Shown here: piece after piece, positions 16,954 to 24,646 of the stretch
How the letters are laid out: each line of letters begins with the position of its first letter
Position numbering within the stretch: the first letter of the stretch is position 1
Made by a program: the position numbers and the translations under genes
The notes under the pieces: generated by a model
The model's input: only the letters and a program-made list of their open reading frames with translations
Databases searched by the model: none
Told to the model about the DNA's origin: nothing
NCBI GenBank assembly: GCA_015067675.1
Contig: SVMB01000013.1
Coordinates: forward strand, 1-53,510
Origin: Oscillospiraceae bacterium
GTDB taxonomy: Bacteria > Bacillota > Clostridia > Oscillospirales > QAMX01
Length of the DNA stretch: 53,510 bases
Direction of reading: 5' to 3'

Positions 16954-17842
16954 ACGGTTCTTTTCCAACCCGACATACAAAATCATCCGCGCATTCAACA
17001 CTCACGATTCTGCCGTCGATAGGGTGGCGAAATGTAAGCCGTCCCGCGTGCAGCAGCTGACCGGACAGGCCCAGCAACCTGGACAGTGTCAAACTCTCTG
17101 TATGTCCGTAGAGTCCATCCCCCAGCAGCGGATGCCCAAGGCTTGCGCAATGTACCCGCAGCTGATGGGTTCGCCCCGTCTCAGGGCAAAGCCTGAGCAG
17201 GCTGCAGATTTCTCCCCCCAGCATCCACTCATCCATGACCTCATAATGGGTCACAGCACGCTGTCCCTCACCCACGATGCGCTTCATGGTAGGAAGCTTC
17301 GGTTCCTCTCCCGGTTCATCCGCTGCCCGTCCTATGGGCAGATCAATCGTACCCTTCTGCTCCGCAAAGCGACCCCATGCAAGGGCGGTGTAGACCTTCT
17401 CCACGATCTGCACCCGATCCTGAGCATAGGCATTCTTGGCAAACAGCACGATGCCGGTGGTATCCCTGTCGAGGCGATTGACCACATGGGAAAACTTTGT
17501 ATGGGCAAGCACACGTCCCAGAAGCGTACCGTCACTGCGTGCGGGACTGGGATGGGTCAGCATCCCGGACGGCTTACTGACTGCCAGCAGCGCGTCGTCT
17601 TCATAGAGTACCGTGAGTTCTCCCGGCTCAGCCAGAGCACCGGCCGGCGGCTCCGCCATGTCAAGATCGACGCTCACATGGTCTCCCGGTGCCAGGCGGT
17701 AACCCACGTGCTGTGCCGTGCCGTTGACACGGACTGCATCGGCGTATTTCAGACGCTTGAGCAGCGTCGAGGACACCTGCAGCTCACGTCTGAGGCTGTA
17801 TTTGAGCAATTCTGTTCGGGAAACCGTGTAGCTGAGGATCAT
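16952..17842 (-). CDS. RluA family pseudouridine synthase
   Basis: A 296-aa enzyme that isomerises uridine to pseudouridine in rRNA or tRNA. An N-terminal S4-like RNA-binding segment (about residues 10-60, VSSTLLKRLKYADAVRVNG) precedes the catalytic domain. The catalytic motif reads VNRLDRDTTGIVLFAKN with Asp125; the usual family sequence is HRLDRDTSG, so the first residue differs. HQLRVHCASLGHPLLGDGLYG near the C-terminus is the second family signature. The second of two close ATG codons was chosen because AAAGGA lies 6 bases before it, while it abuts the first. Exact RNA target (RluC-, RluD- or YlyB/YjbO-type) cannot be determined. Confidence 0.93.
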   Translation of the reverse strand: MILSYTVSRTELLKYSLRRELQVSSTLLKRLKYADAVRVNGTAQHVGYRLAPGDHVSVDLDMAEPPAGALAEPGELTVLYEDDALLAVSKPSGMLTHPSPARSDGTLLGRVLAHTKFSHVVNRLDRDTTGIVLFAKNAYAQDRVQIVEKVYTALAWGRFAEQKGTIDLPIGRAADEPGEEPKLPTMKRIVGEGQRAVTHYEVMDEWMLGGEICSLLRLCPETGRTHQLRVHCASLGHPLLGDGLYGHTESLTLSRLLGLSGQLLHAGRLTFRHPIDGRIVSVECADDFVCRVGKEP

Positions 17843-17863
17843 AGGCATTCCTTTCGGGATGGA

Positions 17864-17891
17864 AAAGCCCCTTCCGGAACCGGAAGGGGCT
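17864..17891 (-). terminator. Terminator after the zinc-ribbon gene
   Basis: On the minus strand the stem AAGCCCCTTCCG / CGGAAGGGGCTT with loop GTTC is followed by TTCC. It separates the zinc-ribbon gene from the pseudouridine synthase gene. Confidence 0.7.
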
Positions 17892-17915
17892 TGAATTTCC
17901 GTTATTCAGGCAAAA

Positions 17916-18194
17916 TTAGCCCTGCTGACGCATCTTGGCGAAGCAGTCGGAGCAGTAAACGGGACGATCGGTCTTGGGCTCGAAGGGAACCTTGGCCTCG
18001 CCGCCGCAGGCAGCGCAGGTAGCGGTGAAGTACTCGCGGGGAGCGCGGGTAGCGTTCTTGCGGGCGTCACGGCAGGCCTTGCAGCGCTGGGGCTCATTCT
18101 GGAAGCCGCGCTCGGCGTAGAATTCCTGCTCACCGGCGGTAAAGACGAACTCTTCGCCGCACTCTTTGCACTTGAGGGTCTTGTCCTGGAACAT
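17916..18194 (-). CDS. Small double zinc-ribbon protein (zf-trcl-like)
   Basis: A 92-aa protein with two CxxC...CxxC zinc sites: C9/C12 with C38/C41, and C60/C63 with C81/C84. The first half (KTLKCKECGEEFVFTAGEQ, then QRCKACR) matches the zf-trcl zinc-ribbon family common in Clostridia and in plant/cyanobacterial proteins; the second resembles CxxC-x17-CxxC ribbons. Its role is unknown; nucleic acid binding or a redox/metal function is usually supposed. The start at 18194 has AGAGG 8 bases upstream; the frame is open further upstream but crosses the promoter, so the longer form is unlikely. Its own promoter and terminator make it a monocistronic unit. Confidence 0.85.
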   Translation of the reverse strand: MFQDKTLKCKECGEEFVFTAGEQEFYAERGFQNEPQRCKACRDARKNATRAPREYFTATCAACGGEAKVPFEPKTDRPVYCSDCFAKMRQQG

Positions 18195-18212
18195 GTGTGG
18201 TACCTCTCTTTG

Positions 18213-18241
18213 ATGATATGTGCCTCTGACGAAAACCTCAA
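18213..18241 (-). promoter_or_regulatory. Promoter of the zinc-ribbon gene
   Basis: Minus-strand TTGAGG, 17-base spacer and TATCAT end 19 bases before the zinc-ribbon start codon. Confidence 0.5.
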
Positions 18242-18330
18242 TACCTGTGAAATCAGGGGATGTTGACGCCGGGCAAAAATATATTGCTTGACGGGCTATG
18301 CCCGTGAAAGCCAATGGAAAACGCTTCCGG

Positions 18331-18918
18331 CTATCGCCGGTAATGGGACAGTTTCTGTCGGATACGGGTAACAGCGTTCTCGACGGATTTGATCGGCCGC
18401 TGGAGCCGCTGCGCCATGTCACGATAAGACAGTCCCTCCAGATAGAGAGTCAACACATGCTTTTCAAAATCGGACAATACTGCGTCGATATCTGCGGCCA
18501 GCTGCCGGCCGCTGTCCCGATCAATAACCTGTTCTTCCGGATCGTCGCCAAACAGCCACAGCTCCTGTACCGTCTCCTCCTGATCCAGAGAAACCGCGGT
18601 ATTGAGCAGGTTCTGACTCCGACCCTGCGCTTTTCGAATCGCACTGCAGATGCGGTTGCGCACACACGCTGCGGCAAAAGTCTTAAACCCAGCCCGCTGT
18701 GTATCATATCCGCGTACCGCCTGCAAAAGTCCCAGCATACCCTCCTGCAGCAGATCTTCGCTGTCACCGCCCGCCAGAAAATACGGACGTGCAACCCGAC
18801 GTACCAACTGCGTATAACGCACGGCAAGGACATCAGCAGCTTCCCTGTCACCCTCCTGTGCCATCGCACAGAGGACTTCATCAGAGCTCTGTTCGTAGTC
18901 TGTTCTTTCGCTGTTCAT
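18331..18918 (-). CDS. Sigma-70 family RNA polymerase sigma factor (SigH/sigma-30-like)
   Basis: A 195-aa sigma factor with region 2 (DSEDLLQEGMLGLLQAVRGYD, about 52-72, then TFAAACVRNRICSAIRKAQ) and region 4 (about 145-192, LSYRDMAQRLQRPIKSVENAVTRIRQKL). Size and the DLLQEG...GLLQAV...YD motif are like SigH (Spo0H) of Bacillus and Clostridium, which controls stationary-phase and early sporulation genes; the assignment to SigH itself is tentative. Conserved core-binding residues are present. A perfect TTGACA/TATAAT promoter lies upstream, giving a leader of only about 20 bases with no evident Shine-Dalgarno sequence. A hairpin ACGGGCATAGCCCGT follows the stop codon, with a T-run a few bases later. 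Confidence 0.88.
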   Translation of the reverse strand: MNSERTDYEQSSDEVLCAMAQEGDREAADVLAVRYTQLVRRVARPYFLAGGDSEDLLQEGMLGLLQAVRGYDTQRAGFKTFAAACVRNRICSAIRKAQGRSQNLLNTAVSLDQEETVQELWLFGDDPEEQVIDRDSGRQLAADIDAVLSDFEKHVLTLYLEGLSYRDMAQRLQRPIKSVENAVTRIRQKLSHYRR

Positions 18919-18947
18919 GTGTAAACTGCCAAATCACTCTGGATACT

Positions 18948-18976
18948 ATTATAGTCTTTCCCCTACAAAATGTCAA
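18948..18976 (-). promoter_or_regulatory. Consensus promoter of the sigma factor gene
   Basis: Minus-strand TTGACA, 17-base spacer and TATAAT: both hexamers match the sigma-70/sigma-A consensus exactly. Confidence 0.8.
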
Positions 18977-19074
18977 GGGGAATGTGAATTTTTTGTTAAT
19001 CTGTCTACTCTGACCCGTGGCAACTCGTGCATCTTGCACAAATCCGATACCAAGCTGCCGAAAGCGACCAAATT

Positions 19075-20154
19075 TTACACCTTTTTCATCCAGTCATCCA
19101 CAGTCTGCTGCTCGGAAGCAGGCTCTTTTTCAGCCTGTGCAGTATAGGCAAGGCCCAGATGATCGTAGGCGTATTTGGTAGCGCAGCGGCCGCGGGGAGT
19201 GCGGCTTAAAAAACCCAGCTGCAGCAGGTACGGCTCATAGACATCCTCCAGCGTCACGGTTTCCTCGCCCACGGTGGCAGCCAGTGCCTCCAGGCCAACC
19301 GGACCGCCGTCATAGATATCGATGATGCCCCGCAGCATACGCCGGTCGGTGGCATCCAGACCCAGATGATCGATTTCCAGTGCACGCAGCGCTTCATCGG
19401 CCACCTCGCGGGTGATGCAGCCGTCAGCCTTGACCTGTGCCCAGTCGCGCACGCGCTTGAGCAGACGGTTGGCAATACGGGGCGTGCCGCGGGAGCGGCC
19501 GGCGATTTCCCGCGCACCGCTGGACTCGATGGGCATATTCAGAATATCCGCGCTGCGGGTGACGATCCTTTCAAGCTCATCGGTTTTATAAAGCTCGAGT
19601 TTGAGCAGCACGCCGAAGCGATCACGCAGGGGCGCCGTGAGCTGACCTGCACGGGTAGTGGCACCGATGAGGGTAAACGGCGGCAGATCAAGCCGGATAG
19701 AGCGTGCCGACGGACCCTTACCGATGATGATATCCAGTGCAAAGTCCTCCATCGCGGGATAGAGCACTTCTTCAACGCTGCGGTTGAGACGATGAATCTC
19801 GTCGATGAAGAGAATATCGTGGGGTGCCAGATTTGTCAGGAGTGCCGCCAGATCGCCGGCTTTTTCAATGGCAGGGCCGGAAGTTACGCGGAGATTGGAC
19901 CCCATTTCATTGGCAATGACGCCCGCGAGGGTGGTCTTGCCCAGTCCGGGCGGGCCTGACAGCAGCACATGGTCCAGGCTTTCGCCGCGCATACGGGCTG
20001 CTTCGATGAAAACCCGCAGATTTTCCTTCGCCTTTTCCTGACCGATATAGTCTCCCAGACGTTGGGGACGCAGGGAGCCTTCCGTATCATCTTCATGCCG
20101 CGCTTCCGCGCTGACCAGTCGTTCTCCCAGATTATCGTCAAATTCGATGGGCAT
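19075..20154 (-). CDS. ruvB: Holliday junction branch-migration ATPase RuvB
   Basis: A 359-aa AAA+ motor that, with RuvA, drives branch migration of Holliday junctions. Walker A is GPPGLGKTT (67-75) and Walker B is [10 protein letters not shown] (about 115-124); sensor sequences [19 protein letters not shown] and the arginine-finger region are intact. The C-terminal winged helix ends [18 protein letters not shown], followed by a 25-residue tail. It is the last gene of the ruv cluster and is separated from ruvA by a phosphatase-superfamily gene. Length is slightly above the usual 330-350 aa because of the tail. An in-frame ATG with GGAGGG upstream gives the start used. Confidence 0.98.
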   Translation of the reverse strand: MPIEFDDNLGERLVSAEARHEDDTEGSLRPQRLGDYIGQEKAKENLRVFIEAARMRGESLDHVLLSGPPGLGKTTLAGVIANEMGSNLRVTSGPAIEKAGDLAALLTNLAPHDILFIDEIHRLNRSVEEVLYPAMEDFALDIIIGKGPSARSIRLDLPPFTLIGATTRAGQLTAPLRDRFGVLLKLELYKTDELERIVTRSADILNMPIESSGAREIAGRSRGTPRIANRLLKRVRDWAQVKADGCITREVADEALRALEIDHLGLDATDRRMLRGIIDIYDGGPVGLEALAATVGEETVTLEDVYEPYLLQLGFLSRTPRGRCATKYAYDHLGLAYTAQAEKEPASEQQTVDDWMKKV

Positions 20155-20180
20155 ACCGTCCCCTCCTTAGTCTGTCTTAT

Positions 20181-20206
20181 GCAGGAGGGCGATGCTGCCC
20201 TCCTGC
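20181..20206. other. Intercistronic hairpin between phosphatase-like gene and ruvB
   Basis: A 10-bp perfect stem GCAGGAGGGC / GCCCTCCTGC with loop GATGCT. Neither strand shows a T-run after the stem, so termination is doubtful. It lies next to copy 2 of the CCTTATATAAGG palindrome. Confidence 0.5.
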
Positions 20207-20213
20207 GCCGTAT

Positions 20214-20225
20214 CCTTATATAAGG
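20214..20225. repeat. Copy 2 of intergenic palindrome CCTTATATAAGG (followed by TTAA)
   Basis: Identical over 16 bases to copy 1 (CCTTATATAAGGTTAA). It lies 4 bases beyond the stop codon of the phosphatase-like gene and beside a hairpin, as in copy 1. Confidence 0.75.
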
Positions 20226-20229
20226 TTAA

Positions 20230-21042
20230 TCAATCGTGGTTGCGGATGGTACCGAAGAAGTGCAGGACGTTGAGGTCGTCGTACATATCGGTGCCGTGGG
20301 TACCGTGACCGTTATCATTGTCATGGCAGCCGTGATCGGTGCAGAAGCCGAGGAACACGTTGTCCTTTTTATAGCTTTCCTTCACAGCTTCCACAATCTC
20401 GCCGAACATACGGGTTTCATCGCGCATGACCTGCAGCGCCTCATCCGATTCGACACAGGTACCGTGCATGGTATGGTCATACCAGCCGTTATAGATGCTG
20501 ATGAAGTCATACTTGCCGGACTTGATGAGCTCGATACCCTTGGCGGTGGCCTCTTCATCGGTTTCATAATCCACGAAGTAGTCCATGTCACGCTCCAGAT
20601 AGATGCGGGACATACTGGCGCCGACGGTGGAGCAGATGGCGCAGCGCTTACCGGCGCGAATCAGGGCGTCGTAGACGGAATCGGTACGGATGACGGGCTT
20701 CTCGTACTTACGAATGCCATGGATTTCGGGATCGGTGCCGGTGTACATGGTGCCAAAGCACACGGGGGTAACGGAGGGCATGACGGTCTTGAGGGGCAGC
20801 GCAAGCTGAGTGGCGGCAGTCACGGTGAGGAAATCGGGGGTATACTTCTGATAGATCCACTGAGCAATGGCATCGGGATTATAGATGACTACCTTATCGG
20901 CAACGCCGCCGGGAAAGCTGTCGCGCAGAAGCTGCATGAGCGGCTCAGCCGGGACATTGGCCTGCCTGGGAGCCTCGACGCCGAGAGCGGCGGTGAAGGC
21001 AGCGGCTACCTGAGACATTCCGTAATGATTATAAACCTGCAT
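20230..21042 (-). CDS. Alkaline phosphatase/phosphodiesterase superfamily protein within the ruv cluster
   Basis: A 270-aa protein with features of the alkaline phosphatase superfamily (type I phosphodiesterase/nucleotide pyrophosphatase): an early metal-ligand aspartate (VIYNPDA, D57), the nucleophile segment MPSVTPVCFGTMYTGTDPEIHG with Thr92, and late metal ligands (FCTDHGCHDND and HGTHG near residues 235-255). The likely reaction is hydrolysis of a phosphate or sulfate ester, or of a phosphodiester; the substrate is unknown. No signal peptide is seen, so it should be cytoplasmic. The ATG at 21042 has GAGG 6 bases upstream; an upstream TTG in frame is less likely. It lies between ruvA and ruvB on the same strand, an unusual insertion in a conserved operon. 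Confidence 0.82.
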   Translation of the reverse strand: MQVYNHYGMSQVAAAFTAALGVEAPRQANVPAEPLMQLLRDSFPGGVADKVVIYNPDAIAQWIYQKYTPDFLTVTAATQLALPLKTVMPSVTPVCFGTMYTGTDPEIHGIRKYEKPVIRTDSVYDALIRAGKRCAICSTVGASMSRIYLERDMDYFVDYETDEEATAKGIELIKSGKYDFISIYNGWYDHTMHGTCVESDEALQVMRDETRMFGEIVEAVKESYKKDNVFLGFCTDHGCHDNDNGHGTHGTDMYDDLNVLHFFGTIRNHD

Positions 21043-21090
21043 ATGTTCCCTCTTTCCCGGAGCCGGGATTTGCAAAATCCCGCGTCCGTT

Positions 21091-21696
21091 TTATTTCATC
21101 ATCTTTTTCAGGGCTTCCTTGAGAATCTGTTCCAGACTCAGTGCTTCCATATCAATGCCACGCAGCGCTGCCGCAGCTTCTGCCGCGGTATAACCCAGAG
21201 CCTGCATGGCCATACGCGCTTCGGTGAGCTTGTCCCCGCTGCCGGCCTCGGGAGCGGCAAAATCAAAGCCATCGGAGGCGGTGACGTTGGAATATTCCTT
21301 TTTGAACTTATCCTTGAGTTCCAGGATCAGACGCTGGGCAAGCTTTTTGCCCACACCCTGGGCAGCGCAAAGCGCCTTTTCGTCGCCGTTGAGCACGGCC
21401 AGAATGCACTGATCCGGGTTCATCGCCGAAAGGATCGCCAGCGCCACCTTCACGCCGACGCCGCTGACGCCGGTAAGCAGCTCAAAGACATTTTTTTCCT
21501 CCACATCGGCAAAGCCGTACAGTTCAAAGATGTCCTCGCCCACCCGCAGATAGGTATAGAGTCTCCCCTTCTGACCGACGGTCAGTCTTGACTGGGTGCG
21601 TGCGGAAACGCGGCACAGATATCCCACGCCGCCCACATCCACAACCGCAATATGGGGCTCGATATGGGTGATTTTTCCGTCCAGATAGTAAAACAT
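21091..21696 (-). CDS. ruvA: Holliday junction DNA-binding protein RuvA
   Basis: A 201-aa protein that binds Holliday junctions and loads RuvB. The N-terminal OB-fold (MFYYLDGKITHIEPHIAVVDVGGVGYLC) is followed by two helix-hairpin-helix motifs (LTGVSGVGVKVALAIL and AAQGVGKKLAQRLILELKDK), a flexible Ala/Glu-rich linker, and the C-terminal RuvB-contact domain (ALGYTAAEAAAALRGID). GGAG is 6 bases before the ATG. It follows ruvC by 40 bases. A short hairpin (GGGATTT/AAATCCC) lies between it and the next gene. Confidence 0.97.
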   Translation of the reverse strand: MFYYLDGKITHIEPHIAVVDVGGVGYLCRVSARTQSRLTVGQKGRLYTYLRVGEDIFELYGFADVEEKNVFELLTGVSGVGVKVALAILSAMNPDQCILAVLNGDEKALCAAQGVGKKLAQRLILELKDKFKKEYSNVTASDGFDFAAPEAGSGDKLTEARMAMQALGYTAAEAAAALRGIDMEALSLEQILKEALKKMMK

Positions 21697-21736
21697 AGCG
21701 TTCTCCGAAGCAGTAAGTATTATAAGACGCGCTCCC

Positions 21737-22243
21737 CTACTCGCGGTAGAGCTGCGAGGTACGCATGGTGGCGTGGCACAGTGCCGCGGCCAGTCCGTCG
21801 GCGGCATCGTCCGGTTTGGGCATGGCCGGGAGGTTTAAGAGTCTGCGGGTCATATCCATCATCTGCAGCTTCTCAGCCTTACCGTAGCCGACGATGGCCT
21901 GTTTGATCTGCGAGGGACTGTATTCATAGATGGGAATCTTTCGCTGGGCAATGCTGAGCAGGATGACGCCTCGCGCCTGGGAGACTCCCATGGCAGTGGT
22001 GGTGTTGGTGTTGAAGAAGAGTTTTTCCATGGAGACCTCATCGGGCTTCATGGCATCCAGCAGCGCACACATATCCTCATAAATCATCACAAGGCGTTCA
22101 TGCGCTTTGAGATCGGCAGGCGTGGTAATCGCGCCGTGACGCAGATGCTGGTAGCGGCCAAACCCTGCCTGAATCAGGCCGAAGCCGACGATGGCATAGC
22201 CCGGGTCGATACCCAGAATGCGTTTATTCCAATAGGAATCCAA
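21737..22243 (-). CDS. ruvC: Holliday junction resolvase RuvC (TTG start)
   Basis: A 168-aa endonuclease that cuts Holliday junctions. Acidic catalytic residues are visible: D13 in ILGIDPG, E73 in SMEKLFF, and D146/D149 in KPDDAADGLAAALCH. The TTG at 22243 was chosen: AGGAGG lies 10 bases upstream and the length then equals the usual 160-175 aa. No ATG lies between this site and the first catalytic residue, and upstream extension would run through the promoter. It is the first gene of the ruv cluster, read from a TATAAT promoter about 45 bases upstream. Confidence 0.95.
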   Translation of the reverse strand: MDSYWNKRILGIDPGYAIVGFGLIQAGFGRYQHLRHGAITTPADLKAHERLVMIYEDMCALLDAMKPDEVSMEKLFFNTNTTTAMGVSQARGVILLSIAQRKIPIYEYSPSQIKQAIVGYGKAEKLQMMDMTRRLLNLPAMPKPDDAADGLAAALCHATMRTSQLYRE

Positions 22244-22286
22244 GGTTATGCCGCCTCCTGCCGCCAATGCATAGTTTGGTCTGTTT

Positions 22287-22315
22287 ATTATACCGCATAT
22301 TACAGGAAAATGCAA
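22287..22315 (-). promoter_or_regulatory. Promoter of the ruv cluster
   Basis: Minus-strand TTGCAT, 17-base spacer, TATAAT. No LexA-type GAAC-N4-GTTC box is visible beside it. Confidence 0.7.
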
Positions 22316-22340
22316 GTGAAAACGAACAGAAGTTCCGTGC

Positions 22341-22369
22341 AAAAAGGCAGGAAGCCGCAGCCTCCTGCC
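22341..22369 (-). terminator. Terminator after the tandem-OB gene
   Basis: On the minus strand GGCAGGAGGC / GCTTCCTGCC (10 bp, one G-U) with a 4-base loop is followed by TTTTTG. It separates the OB-fold gene from the ruv promoter. Confidence 0.82.
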
Positions 22370-22379
22370 TTATATCTCT

Positions 22380-22997
22380 CTATACCGCTGCCACGGCTTC
22401 CGACACGCTGACCTCAAAGGCCGTGCGGCTGTGGCACTCCCCGTCGATGATCTTTGTATAGGCTCTGCTCTGCAGCCTTCCGCTCACCGACAGTCTGCTG
22501 CGCGGCGGCAGTGCCGCCGCCATCCGTGCTACACTCCCCCAGGTCACGCAGGGCAGATAATCACATCGTTTCGGCATCCCCGGCAGCCCGCCGGGACGTT
22601 CCACCCGCAGCATCACGTCGCTGATCTCCCGTCCGTAGGGTGTGCGCCGATAAACCGGTTCACGGCACAGGGTTCCCGTCAGCCGGATCCGGTTTTCGTA
22701 GTCATCGTCGCAAGGTTCCCAGTTCTTTCCCCACATCAGAATCAGCAGCCGGTTGGGCGGTCCCTCCGGCTTGGGATTGTGATTATTATAGGACCTGAGC
22801 TGTCCGCACACGTGGATTCTCCGGCCCGTCTCCAGACCTGCGCTGAGCGCCTCCGGTACGATAATGTTGGGCACATCCGCCGTTCCCGACAGCCGCAGCA
22901 CCCGCAGGGGAAAACTGACAAAACGACATCCGTGATTTTCATGCGAAAATACAGGGTCAGCGGCCACATCGCCGCAAAGCTCGGCATAATTGTTCAT
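22380..22997 (-). CDS. SSB-like protein with two OB-fold domains
   Basis: A 205-aa protein that reads as two single-stranded-DNA-binding-protein-like OB folds in tandem. The first (about residues 1-75) has NNYAELCGDVAADPVFSHENHGCRFVSFPL and a GRRIHVCGQLRSYNN strand. The second (about 100-200) has IRLTGTLCREPVYRRTPYGREISDVMLRVER, YLPCVTWG and RLSVSGRLQSRAYTK. These elements match the strand order of SSB/PriB-type folds (GxLxxxPxxRxTPxGxxxxxxxLAVxR ... GxLxxRxY). The acidic C-terminal tail of true SSB is missing. AAAGGAG lies 9 bases before the ATG. It likely binds single-stranded DNA or partners with recombination proteins encoded next door, but the role is not established. Confidence 0.8.
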   Translation of the reverse strand: MNNYAELCGDVAADPVFSHENHGCRFVSFPLRVLRLSGTADVPNIIVPEALSAGLETGRRIHVCGQLRSYNNHNPKPEGPPNRLLILMWGKNWEPCDDDYENRIRLTGTLCREPVYRRTPYGREISDVMLRVERPGGLPGMPKRCDYLPCVTWGSVARMAAALPPRSRLSVSGRLQSRAYTKIIDGECHSRTAFEVSVSEAVAAV

Positions 22998-23145
22998 GAA
23001 AGCGTACTCCTTTCCCGGCACGGCAGTGAGCCCCCGGCTCAGATGTCCGTCCAGCCCTTACGCTGTCATGTATATGCAAGTTACGTCCTGTTTTTTCCAA
23101 TGCTTTCCTTTTTATAAACGATTCGGATGATCTGTCAGTATCCGC

Positions 23146-23174
23146 TTGCTTTCCGCATATGGCTGTTGTATACT
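23146..23174 (+). promoter_or_regulatory. Promoter of the CAP/SLH gene
   Basis: TTGCTT, 17 bases, TATACT, ending about 35 bases before the start codon of the secreted protein. Confidence 0.6.
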
Positions 23175-23209
23175 GGGCTTATCGATATCATCAGGAGGGC
23201 ATGAGTTCC

Positions 23210-24571
23210 ATGAAAAAACTGCTGACCCTGCTGTTTGTCTGTTCGCTTCTGCTGACACAGACATACGCTGCAGTCAGACCACATACACCGTCTGACATCA
23301 AAACCGAGCCTGCCGTTTCCGCCGATACCGCAGCCGTCAAAGGACGTGAATCCGAAGCGGTTCTTTATCTGACAAATGAAGAACGTCTTGCCCGTGGGCT
23401 GGAGCCGCTGTGCTCCACAGCGGTGCTGCAGACCGCAGCCGTCGTTCGGGCATCCGAGCTGCGCAGTTCCTTTTCCCACACCCGACCGGACGGCAGAGCC
23501 TTTCACACGGTATTGGCCGACTTTTCCATCCAGCGCAGACAGGCCGCCGAAAACATTGCCGTCGGTCAATCCGACGCCATGGCCGTGGTGAACGCCTGGA
23601 TGAACAGTCCCAGTCACCGTCAGGCTATTCTCAACGCCGATTATCGCCACCTCGGTGTCGGCTACATTCCCGGCTACGGCAGCGATACCTATCGTTCCCA
23701 CTGGTCACAGGAGTTCGTGGCAGACCGCTGCACCCTCTCCGATCTGTGTATTCTGGATGCCGACGGCAGCGCCGTCACGGAAATTTCTCTTCCCGCAGGC
23801 AAAAAGCTCTCCGACGCCGGGCTTACGCTCTCGCTTGCGTGCAGCATCCATGGAACCTGCACGCTGCCGCTCTCGGACAGGCTGTGCAGCGGGTACAACG
23901 CTTCCCGCACGCAGGCACAGCAGGCAAAAATCAGCGTTTACGGTCTGAATGCATCCCTGACCGTCCTGCGGGGAGCTCTTCCGCCTCCCAAACAGGGCAG
24001 TCTGACCAATTTCAAGCCCAAATTTGAAGAACTGCCCCGCTACCGGGATGTTCTGGACACCGACTGGTTCAGCGACGTCGTTTATGAAGCTGGATTTCTC
24101 GGATTGATGAACGGCACCGGTGCCGCAGCCTTCCAGCCTGCAAGCTCTCTGCGGGTATCGGAGGTTCTCACCCTTGCCGCCCGCATTCACAGCATCTATT
24201 ACGGCGGTGACGGCGTCTTTACAGGCAGCGGCGCCAACTGGTACCGCGCAGCCGTGGACTACTGTATCGCCAACGGCATCGCCGCCGAAGCCGATCTGCC
24301 CGCAGACATGTCCCGGGCGGCAACCCGTGCCGAGACTGCCCGCTGGCTTGCAGCGTCGATTTCCCCGGATGCCCTGGCGCCGATCAGCAAACGCATCCCG
24401 GCAGACATGGTCCCTGATTCCGCCGATGCAAAAGCCGTCTATCTGCTCTATGCCGCAGGCGTTCTGACCGGTGATGCAGCCGGTGCGTACCATCCCCTTC
24501 AGCCGCTCAAACGCTCAGAAGCCGCCGCCATCGTGGTCAGGCTGGTCCAGACCTATATGAGAGTGATGTAA
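23210..24571 (+). CDS. Secreted CAP-domain (SCP/PR-1, YkwD-like) protein with C-terminal SLH repeats
   Basis: A 453-aa exported protein. Residues 1-21 form a signal peptide (MKKLLTLLFVCSLLLTQTYA). Residues about 48-171 are a CAP domain: YLTNEERLARGLEPL, FSHTRPDGRAFHTVL with H90, AAENIAVG with E114, WMNSPSHRQAIL and HLGVGY. The C-terminal third (about 275-450) has S-layer-homology-like repeats: YRDVLDTDWFSDVVYEAGFLGLMNGT, WYRAAVDYCIANGI and AVYLLYAAGVLTGD...PLKRSEAAAIVVRL, which anchor proteins to cell wall polymers. The ATG at 23210 gives the signal peptide; an ATG at 23201 is too close to the AGGAGG site. CAP proteins of bacteria are often linked to cell surface or spore biology; the activity is unknown. 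Confidence 0.88.
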   Translation: MKKLLTLLFVCSLLLTQTYAAVRPHTPSDIKTEPAVSADTAAVKGRESEAVLYLTNEERLARGLEPLCSTAVLQTAAVVRASELRSSFSHTRPDGRAFHTVLADFSIQRRQAAENIAVGQSDAMAVVNAWMNSPSHRQAILNADYRHLGVGYIPGYGSDTYRSHWSQEFVADRCTLSDLCILDADGSAVTEISLPAGKKLSDAGLTLSLACSIHGTCTLPLSDRLCSGYNASRTQAQQAKISVYGLNASLTVLRGALPPPKQGSLTNFKPKFEELPRYRDVLDTDWFSDVVYEAGFLGLMNGTGAAAFQPASSLRVSEVLTLAARIHSIYYGGDGVFTGSGANWYRAAVDYCIANGIAAEADLPADMSRAATRAETARWLAASISPDALAPISKRIPADMVPDSADAKAVYLLYAAGVLTGDAAGAYHPLQPLKRSEAAAIVVRLVQTYMRVM

Positions 24572-24576
24572 CCCGT

Positions 24577-24588
24577 CCTTATATAAGA
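24577..24588. repeat. Copy 3 (variant) of intergenic palindrome: CCTTATATAAGA
   Basis: Differs from copies 1 and 2 at the last palindrome base and is followed by TTCAA instead of TTAA. Like copy 1 it lies a few bases after a stop codon and just before a terminator stem. Confidence 0.6.
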
Positions 24589-24591
24589 TTC

Positions 24592-24623
24592 AAGCCGCCG
24601 CAGATAAGACTGCGGCGGCTTTT
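24592..24623. terminator. Terminator between CAP/SLH gene and GH35-like gene
   Basis: Stem AAGCCGCCGCAG / CTGCGGCGGCTT (12 bp), loop ATAAGA, then TT. It lies between convergent genes and could serve both. Confidence 0.8.
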
Positions 24624-24646
24624 CACGTCTCCGTTTTCCCGAAGGA

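Noticed and set aside
22244-22342. N-terminal extension of RuvC to an upstream start
   Set aside because: It would cross the TATAAT promoter and make the protein longer than the family; the TTG with AGGAGG fits.
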